From the NCBI RefSeq assembly GCF_023746555.1, contig NZ_CP098755.1, positions 3,297,001 through 3,361,000 on the forward strand: a DNA stretch of 64,000 nucleotides. The letters run 5' to 3'. Within the stretch, counting starts at the first letter, position 1; every line of letters starts with the position of its first letter. A program made the position numbers and the translations under genes. The stretch comes from Brevibacillus ruminantium (GTDB lineage: Bacteria > Bacillota > Bacilli > Brevibacillales > Brevibacillaceae). Positions 8,199-15,583 of this stretch are shown one piece after another. The notes below the pieces were generated by a model. The model saw only the letters and a program-made list of their open reading frames with translations, was not told where the DNA came from and searched no databases.

Positions 8199-8840
8199 TT
8201 ACAAATCCCGCTGAGCGCCAGCGTAAGAAATGGTAATCCTCGGATTGAACCACTCTTCGTAGATGCCAGTATCCCGGCCGGATGGGTCGACCGGCACCTC
8301 AAGCTGCTCGATCCCGCCCGCTTCGATCTCGATCGGATAATCCGAGAGGACAGGCTGTTTTTTCCTTCCATCCTGGCCGAACACGGTAAGCTCCAGTTTG
8401 ACCGATTTTGCCCCGTGATTCTTCAGAACGATCACACACGAACCGTTTCGCAATCCGTCAGCCGAGGTTTTGGCTGTGCAGCGTGACTGATCTTCTTTGT
8501 ATTCGATCATGTAGACGCCTTTGGCCATCGTCCGCTGGTACCAGCGAACCACCTCCTGCTGATCAGGCAACAGAGCCGGGAAAAGCATCAGCAAAAGAAA
8601 CGTGAGAATCGGCCGCTTGGTTACATAGTAAAGCAGGCAATACGCGATGATCATCAGGCTCAGCGGCACAATCGCAGCGTAATGCATGCCCGTCGTCCCT
8701 CTCGACCAGGCAGGAAACCCCATGCTTTCCACGAGGGTATCGATCAGATGCATCTCATGTGGAAAGCGAATATTCAATACCCAGGCGATGAGAAACAAGC
8801 CGATGCCGATGAGTGCCAGTCCCCATTTTCTGCGAAACAT
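8199..8840 (-). CDS. Membrane protein with extracytoplasmic C-terminal domain, unknown
   Basis: About 213 residues. Three hydrophobic segments (about 8-26, 55-75, 82-100) are followed by a soluble C-terminal part (about 105-213). That part has two cysteines (SRCTAK and NGSCVIV) and beta-rich sequence resembling an Ig-like or DUF-type fold. I do not recognise the family. The ATG at 8840 follows AGGGGAG at correct spacing. The frame continues upstream to 9026, but that part overlaps the prfC terminator and has no ribosome site. It is downstream of prfC in the same direction but separated by a terminator. Confidence 0.6.
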   Translation of the reverse strand: MFRRKWGLALIGIGLFLIAWVLNIRFPHEMHLIDTLVESMGFPAWSRGTTGMHYAAIVPLSLMIIAYCLLYYVTKRPILTFLLLMLFPALLPDQQEVVRWYQRTMAKGVYMIEYKEDQSRCTAKTSADGLRNGSCVIVLKNHGAKSVKLELTVFGQDGRKKQPVLSDYPIEIEAGGIEQLEVPVDPSGRDTGIYEEWFNPRITISYAGAQRDL

Positions 8841-8940
8841 GTTCAAACTCCCCTTTTCTCTCTTCCCCAAGCTGGAAAACGCTCTTTCTTCTACAAAGAT
8901 AGACGAATGATCACGTACGAAGGATACACGAAAAACAGGA

Positions 8941-8973
8941 AAAAGGGCCTCCCATACGTCTGTGGGGCCCTTT
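8941..8973 (-). terminator. prfC terminator
   Basis: On the minus strand a GGGCCCC...GGAGGCCC stem is followed by TTTTTCC, about 60 bases after the prfC stop. Confidence 0.5.
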
Positions 8974-9030
8974 CCCTGTATTTGGCCGGGTCTGACCGGG
9001 AAATTGCGTGACGACAAACCAATCAAGTCA

Positions 9031-10626
9031 TCAAACGTGCGCTTTCAAACCCAGAGAGCTTTCGTGGAACTTGATATTGGCGTATTTCTCAGTAGCGACG
9101 CGAAGCTGGTATTCGCTTTCAAACAGCATGACCGGACGGCCGTACCGGTCTGTCACCGTTTTGGACTTGATTGCATCCAGCGCGGCTTTATCTCCTTCCA
9201 GCCAGCGGGCAATCTGGAACGGCATACGCGTCAGAACGATGTCAACCCCATACTCTGCCTTCAGTCGATATTCCAAAACCTCAAACTGCAGCACTCCGAC
9301 GACGCCGAGGATCAGCTCCTCCATCGGGTAGGTCCGGAAAAGCTGTACGGTTCCTTCTTCTGTCAACTGCAGGATACCTTTCTGGAACTGCTTGTGCTTC
9401 ATCGCATCCTTTACCATCACCTTGGAGAAAAACTCCGGTGAGAAGTGCGGCATCTCTTCATATTCAAAGGACTGCCCGACACACAGCGTATCGCCAATCT
9501 GAAAAATGCCCGGGTCAAACAAACCGATGACGTCCCCCGCAAAGGACTCTTCGATGATTTCCCGGTCCTGAGCCATGAACTGTACCGGCTGTGCCAGTTT
9601 GATATCCTTGCCGAGCCGCACATGCTTTACGCTCATCCCGCGCTCGAAACGGCCGGAACAAATGCGCATAAAAGCGATGCGATCCCGGTGGGCCGGATTC
9701 ATGTTGGCCTGGATTTTGAAGATAAAGCCGGAAAACGGATGTTCACCAGGTTCGATCAATCCGACATTGCTCTTCTTCGGCGATGGCGGCGGTGCGAGCT
9801 GGAGGAAGTTGTCGAGGAAGGTCTGCACCCCGAAGTTGTTGATGGCACTGCCAAAGAAAACAGGGCTCAGCTCACCCTTGTCGATCAGGCCACGGTCAAA
9901 CTGGTCGCCGGCAACATCGAGCAAGGAGATTTCATCCTGCAGTTGCTGCCACAAATCTTGACCGACTCGCTCGCCAATGATCGGATCATCGGCTCCGCTC
10001 ACCTCGAAAAAGCGGATATCTTCGTGATCGGAGTCATTTTGATACAGCTCGACGCGCGATTTGACACGGTCGAAAACTCCGGAAAAGGAGCTGCCCATCC
10101 CAATCGGCCAATTCATCGGGTAGGTGCGAATCCCGAGTACCCGCTCAATCTCTTCGAGCAGTTCAAACGGGTCCTTCCCGTGACGGTCCAGCTTGTTGAT
10201 AAAGGTAAAGATCGGAATCCCCCGCATCCGGCAAACCTTGAATAGCTTGATCGTCTGGGCCTCGACCCCTTTGGCGACGTCAATAATCATCACGGCAGCG
10301 TCTGCGGCTGTCAGCGTACGGTACGTGTCTTCACTAAAGTCCTGGTGACCGGGGGTATCCAAAATATTGATATGATGCCCCTTGTATTCAAAGTCCATCG
10401 CACTGGAGGTTACGGAGATACCCCGTTTTTTCTCTATCTCCATCCAGTCAGATGTAGCGTGCTTCGAATTTTTTCTCCCTTTGACCACTCCTGCTTCACG
10501 GATGGCGCCGCCAAAGTACAGCAGTTTCTCCGTCATGGTTGTTTTTCCGGCGTCCGGGTGGGAGATAATGGCAAAGGTACGTCTTTTGGCGATCTCTTGC
10601 TGCCACTGAGGATTGATTTGACTCAT
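9031..10626 (-). CDS. prfC: Peptide chain release factor 3
   Basis: A translational GTPase of about 531 residues that recycles RF1/RF2 after termination. G1 is HPDAGKTT, G2 lies in the RGISVTSS stretch, G3 is DTPGHQDF and G4 is NKLD. Domain II and the RF3 C-terminal domain follow. The ATG at 10626 (MSQINPQWQQ) lies eight bases after AGGAG, so the longer frame start at 10662 is unlikely. It is divergent from the M32 carboxypeptidase gene. RF3 is patchily distributed in Firmicutes; the length here is normal. Confidence 0.95.
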   Translation of the reverse strand: MSQINPQWQQEIAKRRTFAIISHPDAGKTTMTEKLLYFGGAIREAGVVKGRKNSKHATSDWMEIEKKRGISVTSSAMDFEYKGHHINILDTPGHQDFSEDTYRTLTAADAAVMIIDVAKGVEAQTIKLFKVCRMRGIPIFTFINKLDRHGKDPFELLEEIERVLGIRTYPMNWPIGMGSSFSGVFDRVKSRVELYQNDSDHEDIRFFEVSGADDPIIGERVGQDLWQQLQDEISLLDVAGDQFDRGLIDKGELSPVFFGSAINNFGVQTFLDNFLQLAPPPSPKKSNVGLIEPGEHPFSGFIFKIQANMNPAHRDRIAFMRICSGRFERGMSVKHVRLGKDIKLAQPVQFMAQDREIIEESFAGDVIGLFDPGIFQIGDTLCVGQSFEYEEMPHFSPEFFSKVMVKDAMKHKQFQKGILQLTEEGTVQLFRTYPMEELILGVVGVLQFEVLEYRLKAEYGVDIVLTRMPFQIARWLEGDKAALDAIKSKTVTDRYGRPVMLFESEYQLRVATEKYANIKFHESSLGLKAHV

Positions 10627-10787
10627 CTTCATTACTCCTGTCGCGTGCGTCTCTTTCATCATTCATTCTTTACGATTATAACGGCAAATCCGTGCGTCAT
10701 CTAGCTAGTTTTTTTTTGCCAAACGGGTATAATGTTAGTTGTAAAAATTTTTTGACTGTAACTATCGATTCGTTAAGGAGGTACGCT

Positions 10788-12305
10788 ATGTCTGCAAATG
10801 AAAATCGCGCGGCTTCTTTTCGCCAGTACGTGAAAAAAATGGTGAGCTACAACCAGGCTCTCGCCGTCCTTCACTGGGACAAAAACACACAGGCGCCGAA
10901 AAAAGGGATGGATGCTCGTTCGGAAATCATCGGTGTGCTCGCTGGAGAACAGTTCAAGCTGGCAACGTCCCCGGAAATGGAAGAGCATCTGGAAGCCTTA
11001 AGCGAAGCGAGCGTACTGGATTCGCTGGATGAAGTGACCCGCGCCACTGTGCTCGACTGCAAGAAGGACTTTGAACGGAATAAAAAGATCCCGGCAGATC
11101 GCTACCAGGAGTTTGTCGTTCTCACCTCGCAAGCGGAAACGGTCTGGGAAGAAGCACGGGCCAAAAACGACTTTGCTTTGTTCCGCCCTTATCTGGAGCG
11201 AATCGTCAATTTTCAACTGGAGTTCATCGGCTATTGGGGCGACGACGGCAAAAACAAGTACAACACCCTGCTGGACCTGTATGAGCCCGGGATGACCGTC
11301 GATCAGCTTGACCCGATCTTTGCCACCCTGCGCGAGAAAACAGTGAAGCTGGTCGCAGCGATCGCGGATTCACCGAACAAGCCGGATACCTCGTTTTTAC
11401 ATAAGCATTTTCCGGAAGCTGAGCAGGAAGCATTCAGCCGCGTGATCCTGGAGAAAATCGGCTATGACTTCCAGGCAGGCCGGATGGATCGGAGTGTTCA
11501 CCCGTTCTGCACATCGTTCAACCCGGGTGATGTTCGCATTACCACCCGCTTTGACCCGAATGACTTCAACTCGGCCTTGTTCAGCTGCATTCACGAAGCG
11601 GGCCATGCCATGTATGAGCAAAACATTGATCAGCGCCTGCTGGGCACCACCCTATGCGACGGTACCTCCATGGGCATTCACGAATCCCAGTCTCGATACT
11701 GGGAAAATATGATTGGACGCAGTTTGCCGTTCTGGACTCATTTTTACCCTGAACTGCAAAAGGCATTCCCTGCCCAGTTTGCCGGTGTCAGCGTCGAGCA
11801 ATTCTACCGGGCGATCAACCATTCGGCTCCTTCCTTTATCCGCACGGAAGCAGATGAGCTTACCTACAATCTGCACGTGATGATTCGCTATGAAATCGAA
11901 AAAGGCCTGATCAATCAAACCATCGAGGTCGGCGATCTGCCAGCAATCTGGAATACAAAAATGAAAGAGTACCTCGGTATTGTACCAGAGAACGACAAGA
12001 TCGGCGTGCTGCAGGATATTCACTGGGCGGGCGGCAGCTTCGGCTACTTCCCTACCTACTCGCTTGGCAATGTCTATGCTGCCCAGTTTACCCATGTCAT
12101 GCAGCAGCAAATCAGCGGCTATGAAGATTTGATCGCTTCCGGTCAATTCGAGCCGATCCGTCATTGGCTGAAGGAGAATATCCATCAATACGGCAAAATG
12201 AAGAGTCCCGGCGAGATTGTAAAAGCGATCACCGGCGAGGGTACCAACGCAGAGTACCTGATGAATTATCTGGAGAAAAAGTTTTCAGAGATCTACAACC
12301 TCTAA
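10788..12305 (+). CDS. M32 family metallocarboxypeptidase
   Basis: About 505 residues, the usual length for thermostable carboxypeptidase 1/Taq-type (B. subtilis YpwA) enzymes that remove C-terminal residues. The zinc site HEAGHAMYE is at about residues 268-276, with the third ligand Glu in the following GIHESQSRYWEN motif, a combination diagnostic of M32. HPFCTSFNPGDVRITTR is also characteristic. The ATG at 10788 follows AAGGAGG. It is divergent from prfC, with a clear terminator at 12311-12343, and is therefore a single-gene unit in the cytoplasm. Confidence 0.92.
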   Translation: MSANENRAASFRQYVKKMVSYNQALAVLHWDKNTQAPKKGMDARSEIIGVLAGEQFKLATSPEMEEHLEALSEASVLDSLDEVTRATVLDCKKDFERNKKIPADRYQEFVVLTSQAETVWEEARAKNDFALFRPYLERIVNFQLEFIGYWGDDGKNKYNTLLDLYEPGMTVDQLDPIFATLREKTVKLVAAIADSPNKPDTSFLHKHFPEAEQEAFSRVILEKIGYDFQAGRMDRSVHPFCTSFNPGDVRITTRFDPNDFNSALFSCIHEAGHAMYEQNIDQRLLGTTLCDGTSMGIHESQSRYWENMIGRSLPFWTHFYPELQKAFPAQFAGVSVEQFYRAINHSAPSFIRTEADELTYNLHVMIRYEIEKGLINQTIEVGDLPAIWNTKMKEYLGIVPENDKIGVLQDIHWAGGSFGYFPTYSLGNVYAAQFTHVMQQQISGYEDLIASGQFEPIRHWLKENIHQYGKMKSPGEIVKAITGEGTNAEYLMNYLEKKFSEIYNL

Positions 12306-12310
12306 AAAAC

Positions 12311-12343
12311 CAAAGCATCTTTCCACACGGAGAGATGCTTTTT
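12311..12343 (+). terminator. Terminator of the M32 gene
   Basis: AAGCATCTTTCC and GGAGAGATGCTT stem followed by TTTTTT. Confidence 0.8.
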
Positions 12344-12459
12344 TCGTTCACAATTGCGCCATCGATTCTTCAACGGTTCTTCACAAATCCCCAACAAATT
12401 CCATACAAAACTGATCTATGATGAGAGTGTAAGCCAATCATTCAAAAGAGGGATGAAAA

Positions 12460-12606
12460 ATGACAACGACCTTTACACAATGGCTGTGGGGTTTGGTACA
12501 CGAAGAAGAAGCCGCACCGTTTGAACGGAAACAATATGTAAAAAATGAAATGGAACAATTCGTACCTGTCCATCACGAGGAACTGTTTCCCTACCCGCAA
12601 CTGTAA
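12460..12606 (+). CDS. Small protein, 48 residues, unknown
   Basis: An ATG with an AGAGGG ribosome site opens a 48-codon frame. The product is acidic with an aromatic start (MTTTFTQWLWGLVHEEE), a central basic patch and PYPQL at the end. A clean terminator follows at 12651-12675, which supports a real gene. Function unknown; a regulatory or sporulation-associated small protein is possible but not shown by the sequence. Confidence 0.5.
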   Translation: MTTTFTQWLWGLVHEEEAAPFERKQYVKNEMEQFVPVHHEELFPYPQL

Positions 12607-12650
12607 GGAAACCTAGAGATAATCCAGCCCTAAGGAAACCGAGTCAAACG

Positions 12651-12675
12651 AGCTGCCAATTTGGCAGCTTTTTTC
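12651..12675 (+). terminator. Terminator after the 48-residue gene
   Basis: Perfect AGCTGCCAA/TTGGCAGCT stem followed by TTTTTT. Confidence 0.75.
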
Positions 12676-12804
12676 TTTCCTGGGATGCCCGAAGCTGGCG
12701 CGGCATTTTTCATTTCCGATTCCATCACGTATAGTAAGAAGCAGACAGTCACCTCTTACAGCGATCCATATGCAACGATCAATTTGACCAAGGAGTGGCC
12801 TTCG

Positions 12805-13371
12805 ATGCAGCCTTTCACCGACAAATGGCTTCCTACCTATATTCGCCGCAATCTGATCGTGCTTTTTTGCGGCATTAATCCAGGGAGAGTCTCCGCAACC
12901 GCTGGCTATCACTATGCCAATCCGGCCAATTTATTTTGGCGCGGACTCTTCGCGGGCGGGTTGACCCCTTTCCAGCTCAAACCGGAGGAAACGTCACGTC
13001 TGCTCGATTTTGGCTACGGAATTACGGACCTGGTCGCTCGTCCCACCCGCTCCTCCGGTGATCTCACGAACGAGGACTTCACGACGGGAGCGGAGCAATT
13101 CGTCCAGATGATCAGCGTCTATCGCCCTCGCGTGATCTGTTTCAATGGGATCACGGCCTTCCGTCACGCGACAGGCAGAAAAAAGGAGCCGATTCCTCTC
13201 GGCCTTCAACCGGACCGATATTTTGGAACGTCGGACTGGGCTGGGAGCTATGTGTTCGTCATTCCCTCTACCAGCGGCGCTAATGCGTCGTTCACACGCG
13301 AGGAGCGTCTGGCCATGTTTTCCGAGTTGAGCTCCTTTTTGCAGGAAAAAGGCTGGCACCCGTTTCGATAA
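12805..13371 (+). CDS. mug: G/U mismatch-specific uracil-DNA glycosylase
   Basis: About 188 residues of the Mug/TDG family, which removes uracil or thymine-derived bases from mismatches. The active-site motif GINPG followed by SATAGYHYANPANLFW is near the N terminus (about 21-45). The second family motif, PSTSGANASF, lies near residue 155. The ATG at 12805 is preceded by AAGGAG; the frame extends upstream to 12661 but through a terminator hairpin, so that extension is rejected. It ends before the large hairpin at 13415-13490. It is another base-excision repair gene in this window. Confidence 0.9.
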   Translation: MQPFTDKWLPTYIRRNLIVLFCGINPGRVSATAGYHYANPANLFWRGLFAGGLTPFQLKPEETSRLLDFGYGITDLVARPTRSSGDLTNEDFTTGAEQFVQMISVYRPRVICFNGITAFRHATGRKKEPIPLGLQPDRYFGTSDWAGSYVFVIPSTSGANASFTREERLAMFSELSSFLQEKGWHPFR

Positions 13372-13414
13372 ACCGGAATACAGCATCTGCCTCATCCGGC
13401 TTCTTTTTGCGTAT

Positions 13415-13490
13415 AAAAAACCGCCCTCTCTTGAACGGTCCCCCAATTGGTTGGATGGGTAGTGCAGTTCAGTGAAACGGGCGGTTTTTG
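13415..13490. terminator. Bidirectional terminator between mug and the FMN reductase gene
   Basis: AAAAACCGCCC pairs with GGGCGGTTTTT across a long loop. T-runs on both strands suit the two converging genes. Confidence 0.65.
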
Positions 13491-13535
13491 TTTTTGTTGC
13501 CTCATGATCCAGCGTATGTTACCGCGTGGCCAGCA

Positions 13536-14084
13536 TTATTTCGCTGGGAGCTGCTTATACCACGCAATAAAATTGTCAACGACCTGATCCAAAAAGGCAA
13601 TCGTCGGCTCGTGGTTCAAATGACCAGCTTCATCAAATTTTTCGTGAACAGCGCCGATATAGACTTCATTCCCCAGAATGATCGGAGACGAGACGCCTGG
13701 AGAAAACAAAATATCGCGTAAATGCTGCTGAGCGCGAACCGAACCCAGCATGCCCATGGAGGAGCCTGTAACCATGGAAGGTTTCCCGATCATGACTTTA
13801 TCCACGCGCGACAGCCAGTCAATCGCATTTTTAAGGACACCCGGGATTGAGTAATTGTATTCCGGCGTTACCCACAGAACAGCATCGGCAGCGGCAACTT
13901 TGCTTTTGAAATCCCTCACGGCTTCAGGCGGATCATTCTCAATGTCCTGGTCGTAATGCGGCAGTTCCCTGATCGGCAAAATTTCGATCTCCAAACGGCC
14001 GTGGTAGCGTTTTTGCATAAATTTGGCGAGCTTCAGGTTAAATGATTCCTTGCGAATGCTTCCTACAAGTGCAACTACTTTCAT
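13536..14084 (-). CDS. NADPH-dependent FMN reductase family protein
   Basis: About 182 residues with a flavodoxin-like fold of the azoreductase/chromate reductase type. The FMN phosphate loop is LVGSIRKESFN (about 6-16). The flavin-contact motif TPEYNYSIPGVLKNAIDW (about 80-97) is intact. Such enzymes reduce quinones, azo dyes or metals. The ATG at 14084 follows GGAGG; a longer frame from 14099 has no site. It lies downstream of the Rrf2-controlled NAD(P)H-binding gene in the same direction with a 65-base gap and may be co-transcribed, which suggests an electrophile or redox stress role (inference). Confidence 0.85.
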   Translation of the reverse strand: MKVVALVGSIRKESFNLKLAKFMQKRYHGRLEIEILPIRELPHYDQDIENDPPEAVRDFKSKVAAADAVLWVTPEYNYSIPGVLKNAIDWLSRVDKVMIGKPSMVTGSSMGMLGSVRAQQHLRDILFSPGVSSPIILGNEVYIGAVHEKFDEAGHLNHEPTIAFLDQVVDNFIAWYKQLPAK

Positions 14085-14149
14085 GAACGATACCTCCAAG
14101 TGGTCTTAATCGTTTAATATGGCGAGTAGACAGGTTTCGCCGTTCAAAA

Positions 14150-14791
14150 TCACTCTGATTCGGAAGAAACTGTAAAACGTTCGTTTTTATGCTGCGGCTT
14201 CTCGATTTCATCCAATACGGCAATAGCAAAGTCAGCATAGCTTACATAACTTTGCCCTTTTGTATTCACTAAAAGGTGATCTTTTCCTTTTTGGTAAGAC
14301 CCGGTTCTCTTCCCTTGCGGATCGAAAAAGGCAGATGGGCTGACAAATGTCCAGTGGATGCCCGTAGATTGCTGCAAGTCCTCCAGGTTTTTTCCCTGGT
14401 TTTGGGCTGTCGCCAGATACTCTTTCGGAAAATCCGGCGTTTCCATGACACGAATTGTTTTCGCTTCGTCGACGAACAGACTTCCCGCCCCGCCAACGAC
14501 GACCAGTCTTGTAGATGGTGCGCCTTTCAGTGCCTCGATCAAAACTCTGCCTGCTTCGACATGGAGTTGCTCGCTGCCTGGTGCTGCACCGAATGCATTT
14601 ACCACCACGTCAAAAGCTTTCAGATCATCTGAAGTCAATTGAAAAACATCTTTCTCCAATACAGCCACCCTCGACTCTGTCAGCTTGGAAGCATTTCTCA
14701 CGATAGCGGTAACCTCATGACCTCTTTCAATTGCTTCTTTCGCAATGAGACTCCCTGCTTTCCCTGTAGCTCCGATTACTCCGATTTTCAT
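14150..14791 (-). CDS. NAD(P)H-binding (atypical SDR, NmrA/YwnB-like) protein
   Basis: A 213-residue Rossmann protein starting MKIGVIGATGKAGSLIAKEA. The GATGKAG dinucleotide loop is typical of atypical short-chain dehydrogenases such as B. subtilis YwnB. No classical YxxxK catalytic pair is obvious, so it may bind NADPH for a regulatory or quinone-reductase-like role. An AGGAGG ribosome site lies before the ATG at 14791. Its upstream region holds a 31-base palindrome (14910-14940) related to the one at the Rrf2 promoter. In B. subtilis, ywnA (Rrf2) and ywnB are also neighbours. Confidence 0.8.
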   Translation of the reverse strand: MKIGVIGATGKAGSLIAKEAIERGHEVTAIVRNASKLTESRVAVLEKDVFQLTSDDLKAFDVVVNAFGAAPGSEQLHVEAGRVLIEALKGAPSTRLVVVGGAGSLFVDEAKTIRVMETPDFPKEYLATAQNQGKNLEDLQQSTGIHWTFVSPSAFFDPQGKRTGSYQKGKDHLLVNTKGQSYVSYADFAIAVLDEIEKPQHKNERFTVSSESE

Positions 14792-14909
14792 TATGATATC
14801 CTCCTGCCTTTTTAATTAGCGTAACCATTAAAAGATGATTGTTGCGGATAGGACTTTGCCATTGGCATGACCGTCTGCACGGAACGAAAGGAAGAATATT
14901 GGACAAAGC

Positions 14910-14940
14910 GTTGTAGCGTTGTAACTAACAACACTACAAC
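14910..14940. promoter_or_regulatory. Palindromic operator upstream of the NAD(P)H-binding gene
   Basis: GTTGTAGCGTTGT (14910-14922) and ACAACACTACAAC (14928-14940) are inverted repeats matching at 12 of 13 positions around AACTA. The GTTGTA/TACAAC half-sites recur at the Rrf2 promoter (15411-15437), so the Rrf2 protein is the likely binder. Confidence 0.7.
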
Positions 14941-14955
14941 TGTCTTAAAAAAAAA

Positions 14956-15396
14956 TCAATTCGCACCGCTTTTTATTTTTTGTGTGAGCTGATTCACTAC
15001 CTCGTCTACCGTGATAGCTGCCAGGAACTGCTCCATTACGTTTTGGGCGCGGCTAAAAATAAGCTGCAGAACCGCTTGTATGTTTGCCCCAACCGGACAA
15101 TCGGGGTTTGGTTCCTCATGCATGTGGAAAAGCTGATCTTCCTCCACTACGTCAACCGCACGGAAGACTTCCAGCAAACTGATTTCATCCAAACCTTTCA
15201 ACAAGTAAGCTCCGCCTGTTCCGGCGCGGACATTGACTAATCCCGCTTTTTTCAACTGTCCCAAAATCCTGCGAATCGTGACAGGATTTGTATTTACACT
15301 CCCTGCAATCCATTCAGAAGTTCCGTGAGCGTCCTTGGCGATTGCCAGCAGAGACAAGATGTGGACAGCAATGCTAAATCGACTGCTAATTTTCAT
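14956..15396 (-). CDS. Rrf2 family transcriptional regulator (YwnA-like)
   Basis: A 146-residue winged-helix Rrf2 protein. The N-terminal SRFSIAVHILSLLA helix and the recognition part NPVTIRRILGQLKKAGLV (about 36-53) are typical. It has a single conserved cysteine in NPDCPVGANI, as in YwnA-type members, rather than the three of Fe-S IscR/NsrR, so it probably senses thiol-reactive compounds rather than using a cluster (inference). Its own promoter is overlapped by a palindrome, suggesting autorepression, and a related palindrome precedes the next gene. Confidence 0.85.
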   Translation of the reverse strand: MKISSRFSIAVHILSLLAIAKDAHGTSEWIAGSVNTNPVTIRRILGQLKKAGLVNVRAGTGGAYLLKGLDEISLLEVFRAVDVVEEDQLFHMHEEPNPDCPVGANIQAVLQLIFSRAQNVMEQFLAAITVDEVVNQLTQKIKSGAN

Positions 15397-15410
15397 TTTG
15401 ATTCATCCTT

Positions 15411-15451
15411 CCGTTGTAATCAGTATAGCTACAACGGCACTTCCATGTCAA
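15411..15451 (-). promoter_or_regulatory. Rrf2 gene promoter with overlapping operator
   Basis: Read on the minus strand: TTGACA (15451-15446), 18 bases, TATACT (15427-15422). The inverted repeat CCGTTGTA (15411-15418) / TACAACGG (15430-15437) brackets the -10 box. Its half-sites match those at 14910-14940. Confidence 0.75.
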
Positions 15452-15499
15452 CTGCATAAGATACACTTTTACTGACACAAGCCATGGACTTCCCTATCA

Positions 15500-15560
15500 A
15501 AAAAATAAGAGAACCCTTGCCTGGCACATGCCGATATGTTCGAGCGCCAAACAAGGGTTC
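15500..15560 (-). terminator. Terminator of the metH-yitJ operon
   Basis: GAACCCTTG pairs with CAAGGGTTC across a loop of about 32 bases. On the minus strand it is followed by a T-rich run, about 25 bases past the yitJ stop. Confidence 0.55.
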
Positions 15561-15583
15561 CTTCTTGCATAATCCGCTGCCCG

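Noticed and set aside
8841..9026. N-terminal extension of the 8199-8840 gene up to 9026
   Set aside because: It would run through the prfC terminator, lacks a ribosome site, and has no protein-like continuity; ATG 8840 has AGGGGAG.
12661..12804. N-terminal extension of mug
   Set aside because: The extra part begins inside a terminator hairpin, and family members start at the MQPF-type position with the AAGGAG site.
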